The position numbers and the translations under genes were made by a program. 64,000 nt of DNA from Pelodiscus sinensis (taxonomy: Eukaryota > Chordata > Testudines > Trionychidae), in NCBI RefSeq assembly GCF_049634645.1, contig NC_134731.1, positions 23,899,772-23,963,771 on the forward strand. The letters run 5' to 3'. Positions 45,641 to 57,400 of the stretch are shown here, piece after piece. The notes beneath the pieces are model-generated. The model was not told where the DNA came from, did no database searches, and worked only from the letters and a program-made list of their open reading frames with translations. Position 1 is the stretch's first letter. Every line of letters begins with the position of its first letter.

Positions 45641-46655
45641 ACTAAGGGATATAATAATGTTTTGCTGTCTTAAGTAAGCAATGACAACAGCTAGTACTTT
45701 GGAATACAAAGTGAAAGAAATGAGCAAGTCTCTGTGCTGCAGGTACTGATGGTGCCATGGTTGGAATCGTGATCAGCACCGGAAGTGCTCGTGGTGCTGA
45801 GGCGGCATCCTTGGTGCCCGATGCTGCCCTTATATGCGAGGCAGGCAACTTAAAGCCTGTGGCCTCCGCATGGGTATTCTGTAAACCCGGCCCTGCTGTG
45901 GTGGTGGAGACATCCAGTGCATCGTAAGTACTGAGGGGCCAGGCCATGGCTGTTCTCGACACCCATGTTGGTGAATGCTTTTTCGGTGCCGTCAGGTTCT
46001 GTGGTAATGAGGAGGCTTGCTTTTCAGCAGGCTTCTCTCTACGTGCCTGAGTGGTCGTGGAGCCTTGTCCTGGGTCAGAAGCAGGGCACAGTGGCTTTTC
46101 CAGTAATGTAAGTATGAGCCCTAGGTCTCTGTCATGACTGGCTCTTGATTTCAATTGTGTGCAATGGGGGCACTTTTGAGAGACGTGTGCTTCCCCGAAG
46201 CAGCGGACACATCGTGAGTGTCTGACACTGGAATGGAATTGTTGCTTGAAGAGCAGCGTTTAAATCCCAGTGAACCGGGCAGAATGCTAAAACTAACCCC
46301 TGTCTAACTGGGGGTGAGGGGAGAAAAGGTTTTATTGTTTAGAACAGGGAAGGAGAACTATTAAGTAGCTGACAGAGATGAAAACATGGTTACTTATCTA
46401 ACTAAACAGAACAAGGTCAGGAACATGCAGAGCTCCGTTTCTGGCAGAAGACAGAGAAGGAATGGGTGGGGGGAAGGGGAGAGAAAGGAGCTGGCACATG
46501 CACAATGCCAACACACAGAGTGTGTGGCTTGGGATCTGTGCCTGCACAGCTCCAGGGACACTGCTCAGAAGACTCCGATCCATGGCAGGAGGGCGCGCCG
46601 CTACCTGATGTGAAGCACCCACAGGGACATCTTGCAAAGAAGAACTTTGAGTTTT
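45640..46655 (-). mobile_element. DIRS-like retroelement fragment: terminus plus gag-like ORF piece
   Basis: On the - strand an open frame runs for about 200 codons from about 46250 to 45642. It contains a cysteine-rich motif, RCVRCFGEAHVSQKCPHC, followed by a basic segment and a Ser/Thr/Pro/Ala-rich tail. The motif resembles, from memory, gag-like ORF1 proteins of vertebrate DIRS elements. Upstream, 46655-46610 has the terminal-type string attributed to these elements. No tyrosine recombinase or reverse transcriptase is present. The family call is tentative. Confidence 0.5.
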
Positions 46656-46689
46656 TGGCTAGCTGTTCTTCAAATACCTTTTTGCCCTT

Positions 46690-47345
46690 CCTTATTATAT
46701 TACTTCATTTGACAGCGTTTATACTCCTGTATATTTTCCTCCCCAGGATTTAACTTCCACTTTTTAAATGATGCCTTTTTCTCTCTCATTTCTTTCACTT
46801 GGTTGTTAAACCACACAGGCACTTTTTTGGTTCTCTTATTGTGTTTTTTAAATTTGGGATATACATTTGAGCCTCTATTATGGTGTCTTTGAAAAGTTTC
46901 CATGCAGCTTGCAGGGATTTTACTTTTGGCATTGTACCTTTGAATTTCTGTTTAACTAATCTCATTTTTGTGTAATTCCCCTTTCTGAAATTTAAATGCC
47001 ACAGAGTTGGGCTGCTGTGGTGTTTTTCCCACCACAGAGATGTCAAATTATATTATGGCCACTATTTCCAAACTGTCCTGCTAAATTCTCCTCTTGGGCC
47101 AGATCCTGTACTCCACTGAGGACTAAATCAAGAACTATTGCTCCTCCTGTGGATTCCAGAACCAGCTGCTCCAAGAAGCAGTCATTTAAGGCATCCAGAA
47201 ACTTTATCTCTGTATCTCATCTTGAGGCGATGTGTACCCAGCCAATAGAGGGATACTGTGTCCCATTGATCTTCATTCCATCACATTTCTGTGATGCCTA
47301 TTATATCAATATCTTCATTCACTGACACTCCAGTTCACCCATCTT
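46690..47345 (-). mobile_element. CR1-like LINE ORF2 fragment, decayed
   Basis: On the - strand it encodes AAWKLFKDTIIEAQM, KWKLNPGEENIQEYK and, upstream, an LDLVL-like endonuclease tail. It is the inverted relative of the 36395-37270 copy. Confidence 0.75.
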
Positions 47346-47829
47346 ACTATTTAGCATTTGTATATAAACCCTTTAAAAACTTGTCACTATTTAGCTGTCT
47401 GCCATTTCCTGGTGTGATCAATGGTAGATTAATTACATCAATGGAAAAACCTCCTGTCAGTCAAGGAAGCATCAGCACTACAGCAGTACAACTGTAGCAC
47501 ATACCTAAGCTGCTGTACTGTTAGTCATACCTAAAGGTCACTGCTTATTTAACATTCACCTTCCTCCCACTCCTCAGCATATAAATCACACCGAGGGGGA
47601 CGCTCACACCGATCTGCAGGTAGAACCGAAGGAATTTGCTTTTTTAAGTCCAATGGTGGAGCACTAACACTTTGGAGGAATGGAACCCTCTGTGTACAAT
47701 GGAGCAAGACTGGGCTCCATCTTCATCCATTCACAGGGAGGTGAAATGCTGCATAGCACAGCTCTGTTTCCAGTGTAATCACAAACGTGGGTCCAACGGT
47801 GCAGGACTGATAACAGACACCGAAGAATA

Positions 47830-48375
47830 GGCTGGCTTAGCATGAATTTATTTCATCCCATAATATAACCTTCCCTTTAGGAAGCATGGCTGGCTATAAT
47901 ATCTCACACTGAAAGCGAAAACAGTGATGTATACCCATTTAGATTTCTACCGCCTGTCCAAGTGCGTGCATATAATACTACGGAGGGCAATTTCCTCATG
48001 GAGGAAAACACAGTGAAATGGTCATAAAACAGCTCTCCTTCTGCCCTTAATCCTTACACATTAGAGCATTTGTGCCTGTGGGTTTGGCTCCAGGATGGCT
48101 GGACTCTTCTCAGCAGCCAATTAAAAATGTTAGACAAGCTCATCTCCAACATTGCTGTGGGAGGAATGGTAGGCTCCTTCCCCAAAATAGCTGGAGGCTC
48201 TGTTAGGTTCCAATCATAGCAGAGATTCTTCACACAGTGTGTGCGCACGCAGCGTGCACTCCTGTTCAGTGACGTATTACTGCATTCAGACTTCTCCTTA
48301 CTGAGAGTGATCAGGGTTCATCTTTCCCATCCAATCCCTGGGCTCTCAAAGAACAGCTGAGGCACAGCATGGCTG
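47830..48375 (-). other. RCC1L: RCC1L 3' UTR (inferred)
   Basis: About 540 bases of non-repetitive sequence follow the RCC1L stop and run to the first good AATAAA on the - strand. The left boundary is an estimate placed just after that signal. Confidence 0.5.
47847..47852 (-). promoter_or_regulatory. RCC1L: Candidate poly(A) signal of RCC1L
   Basis: AATAAA on the - strand lies about 525 bases past the stop. GT-rich sequence follows it on the transcript strand (about 47815-47765), a normal arrangement for cleavage and polyadenylation. Confidence 0.5.
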
Positions 48376-48453
48376 CTAGATAAATGATTTCACCAGAGTT
48401 ACCATATGATCAACTCCACAAGCCACATCAACTACCTCACCCGGTATTGTCAC
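48376..48453 (-). CDS. RCC1L: RCC1L terminal coding exon with stop codon
   Basis: On the - strand the acceptor CTGTTCCAG ends at 48454. The exon encodes VTIPGEVVDVACGVDHMVTL followed by VKSFI, with stop TAG at 48378-48376. Its 25 residues complete the last repeat and match the conserved C-terminus of RCC1L. Confidence 0.92.
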   Translation of the reverse strand: MTIPGEVVDVACGVDHMVTLVKSFI

Positions 48454-51400
48454 CTGGAACAGAAAAAAAAAGTTTGCTTTCAGGTTCCTTAGGCCATGTG
48501 TGCATGCCTCCAGCCCAGCCACGCTGTGTGCTACTTACAAGTTCAAGATATAAAACAACTGAGTGACAGGGTTCAGTGAAGGGAATTGTGAGATTAGACT
48601 GAAGAAATGTCAGCTCCAACTGCAGGCAAAAAAAGAAACACAGAAATCCCTACAGAATTCATCATCGTGCTGTAAAGCACAGGTCAGGCTCACACATGAG
48701 CTGTTAGTGCAGACTAGTATTTTTCCATGGAAACACAAAGCATTTATGGAGTGAGCTGAAAGCTCAAACTCCAACAAGGCTTCAGTTCCACCAGCTTGCT
48801 GGGAAATGCAGGGGACTGTGGTCCCTGCCCATCTGTCCTGAAAGCAGCACTGTGTGTGGAAGGGGCACTGACTAGAGCACATGAAGAGGACGTGTTTAAG
48901 CACCACACAGGTTGGCATAGCTCATCACCGAGGACAGATAAATAGTTAAAGCCATGGAGATGCCTCCAAATATGGAATAGTCTTCACATTTTGTCAGGGT
49001 TAAAGGCTGGTTTTTTGAACTGTGAATATAAGCAGGTTAATTATTCAAGTTATACTGAGGTCTTTCACTTTAAGAACAGCTGAATACTAGAGCTTCAAAT
49101 ATGCAGAGTCCTCAGTGAGAAAGGAAATAGCTGCTAATGGCCAAATATTGCTCTATTGTTATGCTAGGTTGGGGGGGGGTCATTGAGCATTCAGGGGGAC
49201 AGTAGCTAACATTTTAGCTAGTGTCAACTAGCCCCACACTGGGAAGACGAGAAGCTAAGCAGCCCTCAGAGAAGCTGTGCAGAACCTCAATAAATAGGGG
49301 GGCAGCTTGGTAGGGCAGCCAATTGGGGGCAGGGAGGGGACATATAAGAAGGGCTGCAGAGCAGTCAGGCTCTGCCTGGAGCATACCTTTAATCAAACAG
49401 TGCTGGGCAGGGCGAGGGGAGCTCCAGACTGAGGTCCTGATATGAAGGACAAGAAGGAAGTAGGCAGCAGATGTTGGAGGAAGAGCAGAACCTGGCTGCC
49501 AAAGTTAGGGAGCCTGAGTCCTTCCCCCACCTGGTCACTGAGGGGAGACGCTGGCGTACAGATTGCAGCTTGCCACAGAGGCAAGTGGCTGGATTACATA
49601 CTACAGAACAGTGGCTCTCGAAGTGTGGTCCGTGGACCGACTGTCTTGCAAATGGGCCGCAGGCTCAGGGCTTCCCTTTTCCCTTGCAGCAGGGAGCCTG
49701 CACTGGCGCCCCAGCCCTGCGGCCCCCCCACCCATGCGTAGTTGGGAGTGCCAGCGCCAGCTTCCCACTGGCGTGGGAGAGGGGAAGCTCCGAGCTTTGC
49801 AGGCTGGATGAGATCATGGGGGTGGGGGGATGTCCCCCCACTGCCACTCTCCCTCCCCCCCGCTGGGGGCAGTGCCTGGAAGCAGCAGTGTGTGCAGAGC
49901 CAGGTAAGCACCTGTCATCCCCCTCATGCCCAGACTCCTCCTGCCCAGACCCGCTATGCCCCACACTCTACACTAGCCTGCTCCCTGGCAGTCGTCTCCC
50001 AGACAATGAACCCCTTATTTTGGCCATATCCCAGAGACTAGGGGGCCTATAAAATCTACTAGCCCCGAGGCTCCACAAGAGTTAATCTTCCCTTCATTTC
50101 CCCCCACACTCCATGGGGCTGGAGCGCAATTAGAGTGAGGTGTCTCAATCAGGGCCACATCAGTGTGGGGTTTTGGTTTTCTGCTTTCACTTGCGTGACC
50201 CCTGACTGATTTTTCTGTGGATCAGTGGCCCCTGACCCTAAAAAGTTTCCTCACCCCTGCCATAAAAAAAAAGACAACGTTGGAACCTTTGTATGGTCAT
50301 AAATTAATATTTAATTTTAACTTTATCAAGTTAGTTTACCCAACTTCATTTTAAATAAAGTACTTAATCTAGTTAATGATCCTGATGAATATTTCCTTAA
50401 TGTGTCCCCTTAGGTTATAGCTACATTTTTTATGTTCCAGCAGCCTAATATGAATTTAGTATTTTAAGGAATTTAGAGATAGCAAATGCATTTTGTCATC
50501 CTGGGTGGTTGGCATGTGCTCTGCAGAAAGGTTTGTGTTGAGCGGGGTGAGCCGTGGATCAACAAGTGTGAGAACCACTGCTATAGAATAATGTGTAGCA
50601 AACCTTAATGATCAAAAGTTACAAACGCTTTTCCTCACTTAACTGCACTTTTGCAGGAAAGTATCCCTGCTGCTTTAAAAGGTTTTTTCTTTCTCTTGCT
50701 TTTCTGTTTTTTATATGTCAAAAACTACGTGCATGCAACGTGATGGCTGACACAGGCAATTAAGTTAGACAATTATGCCATGTGCCTGTGGAAGCTTTGC
50801 TATAGAAGCCTAACAAGTTGCTTTACACAGGAACCCGAGCGTCACAGGCCACTGTCCAACTTGATGCTCCGCAAACACAGGCGTGGGGATTTTTTCTTTA
50901 ATTTAAACAAGATTTGATCTCACCTTCGTCCGCCGTGTCTGTTGGACAGGGCTTGACTCTGACACTTGGTACTCAGTTCTTTGGTATACAGTCCACTCAA
51001 CTAGAGCTCAAGTCTCATCATTCCCCTGGTACTGTATAGACTAACTATAAAAGGTGAGAACATATACTGGAGACAAAATAAAGCTCTGATCTGACTCTTC
51101 TGGTCAGAATCTTCAAGGAGGAATGGATAAGATCACTGTGCATTTGAAGTTTTCATGTTATTTTCAAAGCCAAGATCCAAAACCAGGCACTTATCCTACT
51201 TGTAGTACCTTTTGATAGAGCATGTTTAACTCTGTCATATTTGTGCTTGAATGTCATGTACTTACCCTCCATGGGAAATATTGGTCTTCCATTCTTCCAA
51301 TCCCCAAACATCCTCTTATATTCTTGCCCCACACAAACAGCTCTCCTCTGTCTGCAATAAGCAAAAAGCCCAGGTCAGATTGCCTTTAAAAGGGTCTTTA

Positions 51401-54400
51401 CCTATGCAGAAAATAATTTTATGATGGAGGTTGCAAATGTTGTGCTTATCAAGATACAGCCTTCTAGTCAATAGCCAAAGATAATCCAGGACGAGAAAAA
51501 AACCCAGGTTCTGTAAGGTTAGTTAAGAGAACACTTGATAAAGAAATATTGTCCAGAGAAGCTTAGGGAAGAGAGGCAAATAAAGTTTTCTGTCTGACTC
51601 TCTTCTCCCACAACTGACAGCTCCAGTGCAGGATTCTGTTTGAAAGAACACCATGGCAGAGTCCACTAGCAAATGCTCAAGTCAATGGACGCTCCAGGTC
51701 CTCATTTTCAAAAGAAAGGCTCAACATCTGCACACACGGTCTTAGAAACAAAACAGGAGCTGTGAGGACAGACAGCAGCGATGTGACCATCAAGATGTTT
51801 AACTTTAGGCATCAGAGCAACAGCCACAGTGAGCGAGGTAAGCAAAGACAGTGAAATCCAGACCACTCCAGCTGATAAATCTGTACCTTAGGAACGGTGT
51901 CTTTCAATACGTGTAGAGCAAAAAACTGTATCCAGTACATCTGGGCTGTGTCCAGACTCAGGGGTTTTTTCGAAAAAAAGTAGCCTTTTTTCGAAAAAAC
52001 ATCACCTGCGTCTAGACTGCAGCCGCGTTCTTTCGAAATTAAATCGAAAGAACGCGGCTTTTCTTTCGACGGCAGTAAACCTCATTTCACGAGGAAGAAC
52101 GCCTTTTTTCGAAAGTGCTCTTTCGAAAAAAGGCGTTCTTGAATGCCAACAGGGCTTTTTAGAAAGAGAGCATCCAGACTCACTCGCTGCTTTCTTTCGA
52201 AAAAGTGGCTTGCTTTTTCGAAAGTACTGTTTGCAGTCTAGACGCTCTTTTTCGAAAGAGGCTTGCAGTCTAGACACAGCCCTGGAGAGGTCTTGGGTAA
52301 AATTTGCCAAGCTACGGTGACTTAGAAGCCTGAATCCCCATTTCCAAAATTACATATACCAGTGAAAGAATTCTAGATAGAAAAGGCCTAGCTATTTCAA
52401 TTAGGAGCGTGATTTTTTTAAACTGAAATAGTTAGAGGAAGAATCCCATGGGTAGACACAGTTCTACTGGTTTATAGCTATTCCTGTATGAGACCAAAAC
52501 CACCAGTATAAAGCACCCCATCTCACTTTATGTAGACAAGCACTTATGTCTCACTGAAACTCAAGGGGACTTAAGCTCCAGAGTCCCATTTTCAGACATG
52601 GCTTAGGTGCCTTGAAAAATGTTATCCATCCTGGTACAATGACATACTCCGTAAAGCCATACAGTATGTTCTCCTTGTCTGGGGTGTCATTTGAAGGAGA
52701 CAGGAAGGGCTAGAAAACATTTATCCTATTTGCATACAGCGCAATTCCAAACCAATATTATATTTCAGCCTAATATCAAAATATTTTACCCATCACTGTA
52801 GAGCTGTCATTGAGGTAAGCTTTTATTCTTGGTCCGTAGTAGCTATCCTCTGCTGGCATTTATACTGACCTTTGTGATTTAACAGGTTTTCATTTTCAAA
52901 CTACAATATTTTCTTCACATACAAGCTTCGTTTATGACAGCAACAGCATTAGGGTAATTAAGAATGTCATGTCTGTATTTGCACTGTGATGCTGTAGTTT
53001 TTCTGCTTCAGACACTAGGTTAATTGGCTCAACTTGCACACATTCTCTGTGGAATAAAAACTGAGACTTAAGGTCTCACCTTAAAATAATTTTAAAAATG
53101 TGAAAGAATTAACTGTGTTTTAAGATAATTCTTTTGCACTCTAGCAACTCTTATAACCTTTTGATTACAAAAACACACTGTGCAGCATGGTGGTATTGGA
53201 ATGGAAGTAAATCTGGGCTGTTTGCACATCAGGAAGCAGAGGGAAGGAGGACAGATCTGTTTTACTGAACCCAGATTAAGAATTTATTACAGCAATGTCT
53301 ATAGAGGCTAGGTTGCCATCTGTCATTGACACAGTCTGACCAAAAGCATAAAAGCCCTTGCACTGTTTCAGCATGGTATTTTTGAGATTCATATTTAAGA
53401 AGCCTGTTTTAGAAACAAACCTCTCAGTAAGATTTTTTTAAGGGGTTCAAACTTCACCACTGACCCATGGCCTTGAAACTTACTGTTCAGTGCAGCAAAC
53501 TGGCTGAGTCCACAGCGAATGCGAGAAACCCGGGTATCTGGACTGAAGTCTGACAAACCAAAGAGTGTGGGTGGGATCATTTCTGGAGTTGCTGTTTCCA
53601 TCAAGTTTGGTCCTTTCCCAAGAATTCCATATCCCCAGACAAAAACATTTCCTTCTTCTGCATTACAATAAAAAAAATCTGTAAGTACAGTCACTCTTAT
53701 GAAATTAATACAGCCTCAGAAAGCTAATTAGGACCAAATGGCTATTTTCTTTTTCTTTAGGGTTGGCAAAACACAATGTGTTTCCATTTGGCTCCTTCCT
53801 GCATTTGAATTTTCTCTAACTTTGGTATTAAAGCCAATTTTCCTTGGATTATATTTCCTTTGCATTATGAAAACTGAGTGTTTCCAGTTTGTCTCAGATA
53901 TAATGGGCTTGCAGTGCCCAAGGTATAGCATACAGAGTCACTTTAATATCTCAGCATTCCTACCCTCTTAGATTTGCGACTAAGACCTACGATAGTGGGC
54001 CTTCAAAAAGAATTCTTCAAGTTCAGTACTTGTGAAAGCTGCCAGATGGACAGAGTGGGAGAATTAAATCATATAGATACAGCTAAGGCAAAAGCAGTGC
54101 ATACTCCCTGTACAAACATGCCTCAGCCCTGACCTTCAGGAACTTCTTCTAGGGCTAAGTATTTCAATACAAACAACCCATTTAATCCTTAAAATAACAG
54201 CTTATAAAGCGTCTGAATGTCAATCATGTCAGACATCTGTAAAAGTCATACCAATAGTATAGCAGCCAGGGTCCTCTCCCACATTATTACATGCAACTGG
54301 AGTCTGTAGCAGCAAAAATGCACTCACCATTTACAATAGCATTGCCTGTCCCTCCACATGCAACATCCTTTATCCTCCCAATTTTGAATGGTAAGTGCCT

Positions 54401-57400
54401 TGGAACATTCACCTAGTGAGAAAAAGCAAACAATTCAGGCCTCAGAGTATGCCTATACGAGCCATTAGAACTGGACATGTGCTGGCATTTTTTACTTGTT
54501 TTTGGAAGTTTCTCTTAGGACAATGAGAATATAGACAAGGTATACAGCATGTTAAGTATCAACCCTTCAAGTATATAAAAGGGTGTTACAAAGGGGAGGA
54601 GGAAAAATTATTCTCCTTGGCCTCTGATGATAGGATAAGAAGCAATGGGCTTAAATTGCAGCAAGGAAGGTTTAGGTTGGACATTAGGAAAAGCTTCCTG
54701 TCAGGGTGGTTAAATGCTAGAATAAGTTGCCTAGGGAGGCTGTGGAATCTCCATCTCTGGAGATATTAAAGAGCAGTTTGAGTAGACATCTATCAGGGAT
54801 GATCTAGATCAGGACTACTCAAATTTGAGAGCCACAATGACACTTACAGCCTATGCCAAGGGCTGCAACTTAAGTGTGGTTGCACATACATGCAAATATA
54901 TATGTAAATATATGCAAATAGCTGATTCACACTGATGGGCATGAATACAAAGATTAAGGCAAGACTACACAACACGCAGGCCCCATTTAAGTCAGTTCTG
55001 CTGATATTAATAAAATGCAATATTTACCTGATTTCCACCCATAAGACAGCACTTTTAATGAGCAATGACAATCCAGGAATTTAACTACAAAAACATATAT
55101 CAACAGAAGACCTTTATATTGACTCATCGTTGTGGAGCGTGTTCCCAGTGGAGGTCATTTTCAAAAGGATCGCATCCGTTGGCTGCGTGTTGAGCATAAA
55201 CCCAAACTGCACTGCAGGCCGCAAACAAATGGGCCCCGGGCCAAGTAGCCCTGATCTAGACGGTGTTTGGTGCTGCTCTGAGGGCAGGAGACTGGACTTG
55301 ATGGTCTCTCAAGGTCCCTTCCCGTTCTAGTGTTCTATGATGTTATGTCTATTTTGTAAAAATGACCATTCTCCCCTAGATCTATAGGGTTGTTCAGGTA
55401 GTTACATAAACTAAGAGAGCTTCCTCTATATCCTGGACCGAGGTCATGGTGTATGTCATCCGTCAGCAGGAAAACGAACAACATTCAGTTGAATTAAAGT
55501 GAAGACAATGGATTGGGGAATGTGGCAAAGCTCAAATAATCCACACTGGTCTACATAACTGAGTAACTATAAGTGGTTCATACCTAAAAGTATCCATTCA
55601 CTCCAGAGCCGCAGAACTAGTTGTCACAAGGAAGCTAGCCTCTAAACAGGTAGAACAGTCAATTTCACCCACTTGGCTTGAAGGTCACATCTTTGGGGAC
55701 CGAGCGTCCTAACCCCAGTTCCAATCATTCTCGGTATCCTCTGCAGGAAGCCTCATTGGAACACTCTGACCCAATACCTACGAATTATCTCAAACATCCT
55801 GCCCAACTAGATAATTAGCCCTAAACTGGGGACATATCAGGGTTAGCAAAGGGAACTAAATTAAAAATGGACTAAAATGGCATTAATTTGATGGTCTGCT
55901 CTTAAGTTCCTTCAAATACAGCTAAACTAGCAGACTTACCTAGCATTGCCAAGGTCCTTCAGGGCAGGGGCTGGCAGAGCGGAGTGGGGGATGCAGGCGG
56001 CTGGGGGCAGGAGGGTGAGGGTGGGCACTGGCTTCTCCCTGGAGGTGGTTTTTCCCCCCAGGCACTTTCCCAGCCTGGGGCAAGGCAGGCAGCAGGGGCT
56101 CTCTTCCTCCCTCCTGGAGGAGGAGGGGCTGGCAGAGGCTGGGCAAGGGGGCCCCCACTTATCTTTTCTGGTAGCAGACAAAAAGACAGAGCCCCAGCCC
56201 TGCTGACCATTCCCTTGATGCTGTGGCTGCCCCCAGGGGCCACTCTCATATCACGTCCCTTGCAAGAGCAGCCCGTCCCTTTGCATGTTATGTAAAACTG
56301 TCCTTCTGCCAGGGCTTCCAGTTGTCCTGGCACCACCAAACCCTGACCTTGCTTTACGTTAGGAGAAGAGGAAGCTACATACCAAATTTGGTGGCCCTAG
56401 CTCTTACCGTTTAGGAGAAATTCTTGAGTAAATAGACTTGCAGACAGACACACATTCTCTATAACAGATACACAGCAATGAACGAGACAAACATCTGCTT
56501 AATTACTACAGCGCCACATTCAAGGTTGAGTCAGCATTTCAAATCTATTGCCCATAAAATACTTGCTCTCACAAGAAACGTACATTTGGGGAATGACCCC
56601 ATGAGATTTGTTAGAAGTCTGTTCTAGAATCAATTCAAAGAAGGAAGAACGGACTCTATGCACATGCTTCTGGGTCTCTCAAACCTACAGCACTCGCCTT
56701 TTATCCCATAAGTGTTGAGGGAGGATAAATTTGTCAAATTACTTTCTGCTCAAGTACTTGAAAGCAGATTACAAATAAATTTGAAACAGATCATTAAAAA
56801 ACAACAGTTAGAAGTATTTGGTCATATCATTACATAGTACTCTTCATCAACATATGTCAAAGGAGGTGAGTGCCGTCATGCCTCTTTTACAGATGGGGAA
56901 ACTGAGGCACTGAGCAGGGGACATGGCTTGCTCAAAGTCACCCAGCATGTGAGTAGCAGAGCCAGGAACTGAACCCAGTCCAGTGTTCTATGCACTAAGC
57001 TACACTGCCTCACAAGGCACCTGGTATTTCTGTTTCCTAGCAGGATGCCAAAAATGCACCCCTTCCCCGTCACGGAGGCTGCCCTTTCTGCAAAGCTTCA
57101 TCTCTGTAAAAGGGTAGGGGAGCCTGGACGGCCCTCCCTTGACCTGAACAACAATATCCTGGCCCTGGCCTTGTCCAAAGTACGGTCTCTAACAAAGCAA
57201 ATCCTAGAGCTGTCTCAAGTCTGGTGCACGTAAGCACACAGACGACGCAGGGGAAGCTGTGAGAGGCAGGAATGCTTTGCACAATCATGCAGAGACTGCA
57301 TGATACTGTGAAACCATGTCAAGACGACCAGAAACAACCTGGTACATCCCATTTTTGATGAGCAAAACATTCCAGATACAGCCATAAAACTGTTAATTAA

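Larger units (their letters stand above)
18910..48375. other. Interval between the CASTOR2 and RCC1L stop codons
   Basis: 29.5 kb that holds the two 3' UTRs and many repeats but no protein-coding exon I can defend. Subranges where I see nothing nameable: 19315-20009, 20336-20940, 21200-23507, 24146-24760, 24990-26480, 28433-29860, 30813-30989, 31776-33170, 33413-33770, 37271-39139, 39743-40580, 42815-44223, 44523-45437 and 47346-47829. AT-rich sequence with TATA/TGTA repeats lies at 25190-25440. Confidence 0.6.
48454..51265 (-). other. RCC1L last intron
   Basis: It contains an LTR-like patch (49180-49560) and a large hAT-like element (49609-50580). 48454-49180 and 50581-51265 show no nameable feature. 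Confidence 0.6.

Noticed and set aside
46466..46753. Open frame near 46.5 kb as a possible small gene
   Set aside because: It overlaps the DIRS-like terminus and the start of the LINE fragment, without any conserved feature.
49471..50052. 193-codon frame
   Set aside because: It crosses the boundary of the hAT-like element 49609-50580 and is driven by GC content.
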